From contig JACATO010000933.1 in assembly GCA_018389105.1 (NCBI GenBank), positions 930,001 through 994,000 on the forward strand: DNA of 64,000 nt, read 5' to 3'. This DNA comes from Nautilus pompilius (Eukaryota; Mollusca; Cephalopoda; Nautilida; Nautilidae). Made by a program: the position numbers and the translations under genes. Shown here piece after piece: positions 13,301 to 64,000 of the stretch. Below the pieces are notes generated by a model, which did not search any database, had not been told where the DNA came from, and was given only the letters and a program-made list of their open reading frames with translations. Position 1 is the first letter of the stretch; each line of letters begins with the position of its first letter.

Positions 13301-15569
13301 CCGTGTAAAGTAGGGAGGAGTTACGTCCCTTTATATAAATAGAACAAACGTACCATGTACACCATTGATGTTAGAATTTAAATCCTGGGTATCAAAATAT
13401 TGCAATGTAAGCACAAGGTTAATACAACTTAACGCCCACTTAGAACCTAATAACCCCCACCAATATTATAATTTTTCCTTTCCAAATTATGTTTTGGCAG
13501 TCTAATCCTTTATCTATCGATGGCAAAAGTTTTTTAAAAAATCATTGATGTATTGCCTAAATAACTTTCAAACGTAAGAAATCAATAGGCAAAGGCAAAA
13601 ACCGATTTTCAGCAGTTTAGGCTATTATTTGTTAGTAGACACACAGTGCTAATTCATGCTATGACTCTTCACGAATAGCGCTTGTGAGTGTTCTTGCTTT
13701 CCATCACAACTTACTCTTTTATGCTCTGAAGTGTAGAATAAGTGATTAGCATTTCATTTTTTTTTTTTGTAAATACCTGCCTTTTAAAGTCAGTACTTGA
13801 GACAAGCACCTGCGATGCCTCAATGTATGTTAATGTTGATCATTTTAGAGCCACCTTGCATTAATTTGATACAACTGAGCTGGCTAGCCATTATACTTAC
13901 TGCCTGAGATAGCAGTGCTCGAGGAATTTACACAAAAATATGAAGATATAAGCAAGGACAGAACCACATTAGAACTTTTCTTCTGGCAAATTTATTTAAA
14001 TAAGAAACAGATTTTAGGGTCCTCAGCTATCATTTGCTAAACCGTAAACTAATGAAACAAGCTAAAACTTAAACATCCTTTGACAATGAATTCTACACTT
14101 GTTTCTGTAATCAAAGTTAGCTTCTTTCAACCATCATTACTGTGCAAAAATTCCTAATGCAACATTTTATTGAGAGCTCATTAAAGGGAAAACCACCATA
14201 TACTCCATACACTTAGCTTACATTAATATTCATGACTCGAGTTTCAGTGCTAAAATTATTAATTACAAATTATCTAATAAAAAATATTCGGCTATTGTCC
14301 CATCCACTCCATTCTTGCACAACTACAATGCATGTTTATAAATTACCAAAGATTTAATGAAATGGCCTTGAAATTAATATGGATAAATTATTGCAAAAAA
14401 TGTTTTTAATTATGAAGTAAATTTCAGTTGCTAAAACAGGTTTTTTTAGGTTGAAAAGTTAGAAACATACTCAAGTTCTCAATAAACTATTTGTAAAAGT
14501 TAGGTTAAAAGGCTATTTCCCCAAAGCAATAGTAAGTGAAAGACTAAACAGGAATGAAGCTCCACATTTATAAATAAAATCTGGGGCATATTTAAATAGC
14601 ATACTGAAAAATGTAAAATATCCACTGCATAAATTAATAAGGACAATTTAAACAATGTTTTTTTTTGCTTTTTCTCCATGATCTTTATAAACGCGATGAT
14701 TGTACAGATAGCTCAACATATATACATATATATGGTTACACTAAAAATGTTATTAAAAAAAAAAAACGCTGGTTCAAAGTTGTAGTTAGCTTTTTATTTA
14801 CTTGTTTTTTTTTGGCCAAAAGTAGCCAATGGTTAGAACCTGAAAATGATATTAAATTTAATCCACAGAAATCCTGATAAAAGTTTTACTTAGTTCTCAA
14901 CAATCTTAAATTCTGAAGTCAGGTATTATATATTTTTTTCTTTTTTTTAAAAATATACAATAAATTGTTTTCTTTCTTGTGAATCATACCAGTTATTACT
15001 GACTTCCTCTACTGCTGCTTTCAACTTCTGGGCTGTCGTAAAGCTACATGCATCTTCAATTTTCAAAAATTTCCCTAGAGATGCTTTCCATAGAAGGGTG
15101 CCTTCAGCATGCTACGAGCTTACTGCTTTTGCTTCAGAACATGTCAGTAAGCACATCTTTCTACACAAAACAAAGCAAACAAACAAAAGGTAAAGACGAT
15201 GGCAGACCAGTCAAGGTAAAATTTATTTTCGTGTTTCTCTCTTAGTTCATAAATGTGGACATGAGCAGGCCAAAAAAAAAAAACACACACACATAAAGTG
15301 ACCTGTTGTTCTCAGCAGTCCTATGTACATAAACTCCAAAATCTGTACACCATTTTTCATGATGGGATAAACAGTATGATGGATTCTGGAAGATGCAACA
15401 AACGGCTGATGAAAATTGGCCAGAAATAAATCTTCAAGAATTGGAATATAAAAGGTCTTTTTTCTTTTTCCCCCATAAAAACTATCTGTCAGCCAATTAC
15501 CAGCATGAAATGAACAGAAATACCAGAATGATTTTAAATCCAGATGGCATGAGAGGCAAGCAGAAAACA
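13301..15569 (-). other. PRPF4B 3' untranslated/downstream region
   Basis: AT-rich sequence downstream of the PRPF4B stop. On the minus strand the nearest AATAAA is at about 15218-15223 (TTTATT on the plus strand), with others further left, so the 3' end cannot be fixed. No coding signal or transposon was recognised. Confidence 0.4.
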
Positions 15570-53563
<37,994 letters not shown>

Positions 53564-53709
53564 GTTGTGTGCTTTTTCCTCAGTCGACGTTTCTCGCGAG
53601 GTTTCGCGAGAAGTCCGCCAGGGGGAGGAGGGGGTACCCCACGCTCGCGCGCCCGACGAGAAGAAGGTGTTGGTGGAAACGGAGAGCGACAGAAGGGGAA
53701 AGCGACGAC
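53564..53709. promoter_or_regulatory. Shared bidirectional CpG-island promoter with paired CGCG elements
   Basis: Only 146 bp separate the minus-strand PRPF4B start codon from the plus-strand ATG8-family start codon. The interval is GC-rich and CpG-rich. At 53592-53601 it reads TCTCGCGAGG and, directly adjoining at 53602-53611, TTTCGCGAGA: two back-to-back near matches to the palindromic TCTCGCGAGA promoter element, known in vertebrates to be bound by BANP (earlier linked to ZBTB33) and common at divergent housekeeping promoters. The CATGGCGGATG around the PRPF4B start resembles a YY1 site. No TATA box is seen. Shared control of a splicing kinase and an autophagy gene is inference from layout. 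Confidence 0.8.
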
Positions 53710-58359
<4,650 letters not shown>

Positions 58360-61089
58360 AGCCCATCCAAATTATTTCAAATAGGCCTACAGGTCAGCTT
58401 GTTGCAATCCATAGGAAATCTAATGTAAATTATTCTGTAAATTCCTCTTTTGTCAGATGTTGTTGACTTCCTTGTACATGAGATGGTTTGGTTGTGAAAA
58501 AACAAAGTTTGATTGTTTTGTAGTTGCATCTTTGACTGTCTGCTCATTGTACAGGTATATCAGTTTTTCCATTCCTTAATCATGAGATATGAAGAAGCAT
58601 ATATATTTGGCATAGAACTTTGTCAATGTTTCAATTATTACTTTTTATTGTACAAGTTTTTTTCACCTATAAAAAAAGTAAAGACAAAATTTGAAATCAG
58701 CTCAAACCAAGTGTTAGATTATAATAACACTTAACAAAGCCCACATGAAAGATACATGCCTTTGTAGACATTTTGTATTTTTCATATAGTTTTATTTTCA
58801 ATTGTCAAAAATCTATTATTGTTTGTTGGTTTTTTTTAATGTATTAAGCTTTGAAATCGAAATCTTAAGGAAAATAATTTTTTTTTTTAATTTTAAATGA
58901 TATTTTTAAAATTTATTTTGAAGATATATAGTATTTTTCTGTTGTAAAATATTCTTCTCTAAATAATGGAGTATCTATGTGTATAGTTTAGCCACATGTC
59001 TCTTTTTAAACAAAAGAAAAACAAATATATAGCTTTGTTACTCAAATTATTTTAATCACTTATTTTTCCACTGCTTTTGAAATTGATCTACTATGGACTA
59101 TTGTTTTTCTGGCTTCTTATTTTAACATGTATAATGTTATAGTCATCATTTTCATTAGTTCATTGTTCAGAAATTTGTATTTAATTGGGCCCAACAAAAT
59201 AACAAATATTTTAGTTACTGTGATATATGGACTTGCATATATATATATATAAGCATAAAACTATCTATATCTTTCTATGTATGTATGTATCTATCAGTCG
59301 TTTATGTTGGAATTTTGACTGCAACGAAACTCCATATATTACGTTATAAGAAAAAAGATTTTATAGGAATATCAACATTTTTTTTTTCACTATATCTCTT
59401 TAGTTATAACATTCCAAGTGAGGTTGCATGAATCAGACCTGTTTTTAAGCAGCATTACTAGATATATTTTTAAAGAATTTACAGAATTACTGGTTTTGTA
59501 CAAACTGCACTCTCTTCTCCTACTGCAGATGTCCATGGATATTGAATTGTTTGCTCAAAATTCTAACTTTTAGACATTTTTACAAATTATTTGACACTAA
59601 CTCATTGAATACATTCCTCACTGTTTTACTAATGCCACTGCAGGTGGTGAGGAGATGCAAAATTTATATGTTAAAGTGTATTTCAAGTTTGAAATTATCA
59701 ATTAAATTTACTTTAACACAAAAGGACCAAAAAAAAGACAAACACATTTTGAGAATCCTAACAGATCTACTTAAAACCTTACAGAATTAGTAGTCTACCA
59801 CAAAATTAACTGTCAAAATTCTTAAATTATTAAATTAAAAAATTACATTTATTAAACTTTAAAAAAAAACAACTAGAAAAATGTCTTTAAATATTAATGT
59901 TCAAGGGGAAATAATTCGCAGAAGCTGTTTTTTCTGACTGAATTATAATTTTGACTCCATCAATGAATGGGCATATTACAATTCTAAAATATGCCTTCAC
60001 AAATTAATTTTGTCAGAATTATCTACTCTTGGTCTCTGTGGTGTCTGACAATGTTTTCAAATAGTAATTGAATTAATACTACAAATGTTTTTATGAAAAA
60101 TATACATATTTTTCTAATTACATCCCATTAAATTTTTTTTCTGTGTGAGATGTTTAGCCTGTGCTAATTTCAAATTTCTAAATGTGTTTTTCTTGCAAAG
60201 TTGTTTATTTTCCATTATTTTTCTCTTGCAGCAAATTAAATAAATTTGTCTGCATGTGGGGTTATTGATGAATCTTTATCATTTCTATTTGTTGCTTAAG
60301 TATTCAACAGTGAAGACCTTGCAAATGAAAAATACTTTTTTTTGTCATCTAATGATAAATCTTTTGTATAACATTATACTTAATGGATTCATTCTTCTTC
60401 CATTAACCTAATGAAATAATTAGGATGGAGTATTTGAATTCCATCTGGTTTCTGCTCTTGTTCCAGTAAACAGAATCATTTTATTTAAACCAAAGCTACA
60501 CTGTATATCACAAATAATAGGATAATAACGGTAAAAAGAAGTTCTGCAGCCTGCTAGTGAATTTTAACTTATTCATCATCAGTATCAACTCCTCCAGTTT
60601 GCAACCCATCATGTTTTATGTTGGTGTCAGCAGAGCACACAGAATGATACATTAATGAATAGAAGACTTTGAAAAAGACTTTCTAATCATAGAAAATAAC
60701 ATGTATTATGTAACTTATTTATTTTAAATGCTACTTCATATTCATTGTATTGTATTTTTGTTATAATAGGTTTTAATGCCTTACTGAGTTGATTCATATC
60801 CTTTTCCTTTTCTGCAGTGGTATGTCCATTTACATTTGTTTCAGCAGTAACATAAACCCTAGCAATGATGAAGATTTAATAAATTTCAAAGTGCATAGCT
60901 TTTAAAATATAGTGATTTACTATTTTTGAACTACGAGTTTTGTAAGTAGATTACGTTTAATAGATTTTCATCAATTGCAGATTTTAAGAAAAAGAAGTTT
61001 TTGTGTCAGAAAATTTATAATTAAATAAATTCTTGCCTGTTCAATGGGAATGTGTTATTAGTAGAAATTATCACCCACTATGATACATC
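58360..61089 (+). other. GABARAPL2-like 3' UTR and downstream sequence
   Basis: AT-rich. The first canonical AATAAA after the stop is at 60239-60244, so the 3' UTR may be nearly 1.9 kb long, unless a variant signal closer to the stop is used. No coding signal. Confidence 0.4.
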
Positions 61090-61370
61090 CTCCAGATGTA
61101 GAGACTTAGTGGCACAACAATTCAGACTTCATAGGAGTTGATGATGTTAGATTTTAATCCTGATGAGGCAGACTGACCCGCATGGTTGGTGTCTGATCTG
61201 GCATCCTAACACTAGTCTTCAGGATCAAAACACCAGTAACAACATCAAGAAAAGCCAGAGCAGATAGATATACCCATGCCACTGGCTAGAAAAAAGGACC
61301 CGAGAACTGAACTAGGGTTTTCTCTATGCTAACACACCACTATTTAGTCAAAAACAGACTTGCACGCTCT
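61090..61370 (+). repeat. tRNA-derived SINE-like repeat
   Basis: The head CTTAGTGGCACAACAATTCA resembles a tRNA A-box and GTTAGATTTTAATCCTGATG a B-box. Near the end, AAAAAAGGACCCGAGAACTG and AACTAGGGTTTTCTCTATGC resemble the family A tail. A diverged or chimeric copy; assignment uncertain. Confidence 0.4.
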
Positions 61371-61968
61371 CTCTTCAATTAATAAAGTAAACATCTGATT
61401 TTAAAGCTCTACGGAATATTTGTATATATTTAAATAACTTGATTAAAAGAAAAACCATGCAAGAAGACAAGGTGCACCACATAATCTTTACCTAATGCTT
61501 AAAAATTACGTATGGAGATTTTGTGAGCAACTACTGTGATTCCAAATATTGTACATATTTTTGTTTTCTCTATATATATGGTACAGTATGTTAATAATTT
61601 CAGCTTGTACCAGTAGTTGGATCTCTGTTTTCATGTTAAAATGTTTCTGAATTTTGGGAAGAAATTCCAGAAAAGAACTTCTCAGTGTTATGACTTGTCA
61701 AATACATTTTGCATTCTGTGTATATATAACTTTTACTTCATGCATCCTCTTTGCATACAGCACTTATCACAATTGCATTATATTTGCTTCTTTATAAGCA
61801 TAGAAGCAAGCAACACCTGGAACTTGCATTAGCAGGCAGGTTACCTGCCTTTTTGTTTTTGTATATATTTTAATATCAAGTCTGACATGCTTTTTTTGAA
61901 AGAAAAATCTAACACACACAAAGACAGATTTCTAAAGTGCAGAGCAGTATTCATCCCAAAACAATGTA

Positions 61969-62053
61969 CCAGGGACATTCAAATGAAACCCAGAGACTGG
62001 CTGGGCATCTTTATGCAAGCTGTTTCAGCCAGGTTTCATCTGAACATGTCTAG
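61969..62053. mobile_element. Short MITE with CCAGGGACA termini
   Basis: CCAGGGACATTCAAATGAAA at the left and an inverted GGTTTCATCTGAACATGTC at the right, preceded by TA, about 85 bp. The left end closely resembles that of the 2801-2879 element (CCAGGGATGCTCAAATAAAA), suggesting one family. Confidence 0.5.
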
Positions 62054-64000
62054 CAAATGAAAGTCGGCCTGGCATTGCCAAATGTGATAACCATCAATGC
62101 TTGAGTCTGATTGATTTTAAACTAAATAACAGAAATAAAAACTGTTCTTTCCGCCCAAAAGATCTTATAAAATGTAAACACAGGTTTTGTCAGCAAGTTT
62201 TTTTTTTTTTTTTTGGCACCATTGAGATGATTAAAGCAGTCTCTCATATTTGATGCTCAAGCGAACAGCAGTTTGTTTAGCTGTCTGGAGGATTGTAAGG
62301 TGCTGTCTCTCTCTTTTTGAGGAAATACTAGAAATTATCTGTCACCATGTACACAATGACAATGGTGTTAAATTAGTTCCATTTTTTAAAAAAAAATTGT
62401 CTGTATTTTTTTTAAAACTTTGCTTAATTTTAGCTTTTCAAACCACCAAAAGTATACTGCAGATGAGTATTTCTAATCCAGTTGCAAGGATTTGGTGGTA
62501 GTAAACCTATTCTGGTTGGTTGAAATGTGAGAAAAATTAAGATGATTATTAAGGAATTAAAAAAAAAAATTCTTAAATTAATCTCTGGATTATAACATAA
62601 CTTTTTTTTTCATAAAATAGCTGTTCCACCTGAAAAAAACACTAGTTTATTTACACTATTTTCATGTACAGATCATGAGATTTATTACATTTTTGTGATC
62701 TTATAAATTCTGCTAAATTGTCGGACATTGTTATATACATGTTCTTGTATGGGGCCATTAAATGTCTTAAATAATTTTCAGTCCTTTATATAGTTATTAT
62801 ATTTTTTAGTATGTCTGACATCTAATTGGTTGTTTTATAAAAATATCCACCTAACTAACTAAATCAACTGGAACGCAGAAATCAGCTAACGATATAGAAA
62901 AGGATTTGCAGATATTTTTATCCACACTAACTTCAATAGAAAATGAACTGTTACAAATGGATCAGCCAAACAATTCTGGTGAAAAGGTGGTTTGGTCGTA
63001 CAAATCTTTTCCGATGGAGAATGCATGTGTTCAGAAATTTCTCAGTATAATCACCAGCTGTATTTTTTTCAGCGTGATCAATTACTCCAGCTATCAAAAT
63101 CAGTAATTGTGAGTTTTAATTTAAAAATAATTTTTATAGATTAATCTGCTTGTTTTCTTCCGTGAATTAATATCTTTCTAATCCTCTGCAAGCATCCTGG
63201 CTCCACTCAATTTTCTTGGGATCTTGAAAAATATTTTTTTTCTTCCTTTCTGACATGGTGATACATCAACCGATCAATGTAAAGGAAGATGCTGAATGAA
63301 AAGCAGTAAAAATCCACCTACACAAAATTTTCTATTTGCGGACTCATTCCTGGGGTGGATCTGAGTAATGATTCTCACTGTTTGAATAACTCTATTTCTT
63401 TCTTTTTTCACTTGATCACAAAAGTAAAATTTTTTGTGTGTGTGTGTGTGTGTTCTAAACTAAACAGATACACTCAACAATTTCTTTTTGTCTTCCACCA
63501 TTGTTTTAATAGCATAGTTAAAAAATTAAAAATTTGAGAAAAAGAAAAAGTATTGCTTCAATTCTCTAACGCTGAGCTGCTAAACTTCTTCGACGTGATT
63601 TGTTTTGGTCGCTTTCTTCCTTCTCCCAACCTCAGCTTTTTGAATTTCTTAGCCAATAAAATTTGAAACACCAGGCTTGGATTCAGAACTATCACAAGTT
63701 GCTCAAGATATCCCAGTCACCCTAAGCGTTGTAGCAATGTACCAGTTTACCAAAACAAACTCAAACAGCTTTGGATCTAGTTTGCTGTTGTGCAAAAATG
63801 TAAAATACTAGATTTTCTTTCTTAAACAAACAAACAGTCATTTCAATACAGAAGAGGAGCATTTGTTCTGTATCGTTATCTTCCACATCCATAAACACTC
63901 CATTTGTATGCGCATACAGGCATGAGGTCATTTAAAACAAGCAACAGTTTTTCCTTTGGTGCTTAATTTACAGAAAAAATTCAAAATATTTGTTTACTTC
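62054..64000. other. AT-rich intergenic sequence at the right edge
   Basis: Poly-T run at about 62198-62213 and a GT repeat at about 63437-63452. No gene, RNA or transposon recognised on either strand. Confidence 0.45.

Overview
This window is animal nuclear DNA. It is AT-rich, with long introns split by GT/AG sites, CpG-rich promoter islands around 10.1-12.9 kb and 53.0-54.1 kb, and many decayed DNA transposons (mariner, Tc1, hAT, pogo/Tigger, a long-TIR element) plus tRNA-derived SINE-like repeats. No operons or bacterial-type signals are present. The protein sequences, the transposon mix and the SINE style fit a lophotrochozoan, most likely a mollusc such as a cephalopod. That assignment is inference, not proof.

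Two complete genes can be read exon by exon. The first is PRPF4B (pre-mRNA splicing kinase PRP4), on the minus strand from 53563 down to 15570. It has 14 coding exons whose phases all agree and which give a 974-residue protein: a His/Lys-rich and RS-rich N-terminal half, an acidic linker and a CMGC kinase domain. The second is a GABARAPL2/GATE-16-type ATG8 gene, on the plus strand from 53710 to 58359, with 4 exons and 117 residues. The two genes are head to head with only 146 bp between their start codons. That gap holds two abutting copies of the TCTCGCGAGA-type (CGCG) promoter element, so they very probably share one bidirectional promoter.

A third gene is partly visible. A claudin/PMP22-superfamily first exon lies on the minus strand (10808-10568), under its own CpG island, and later exons could not be located in the 10.5 kb to its left. 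The island may also fire to the right (11.9-13.3 kb), but no known protein is recognisable there.

The PRPF4B introns carry most of the mobile elements. Intron 13 holds a Tc1-like element with a mariner nested inside it. Intron 11 holds a 541-bp mariner-like remnant. Intron 7 holds a mariner and a Tc1-like element. Intron 3 (12.4 kb) holds a mariner-like remnant, a Tigger-like MITE and a 4.16-kb element with ~420-bp terminal inverted repeats and 4-bp target duplications. Intron 2 holds a hAT with intact ends and a pogo-type remnant. Intron 1 holds a LINE tail.

The strongest items for a second look are the shared promoter with its paired CGCG elements, a ~120-bp repeat present in opposite orientation in the first introns of both divergent genes at almost equal distances from the promoter, and the long-TIR transposon. 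No viral or LTR-type fossils were recognised.
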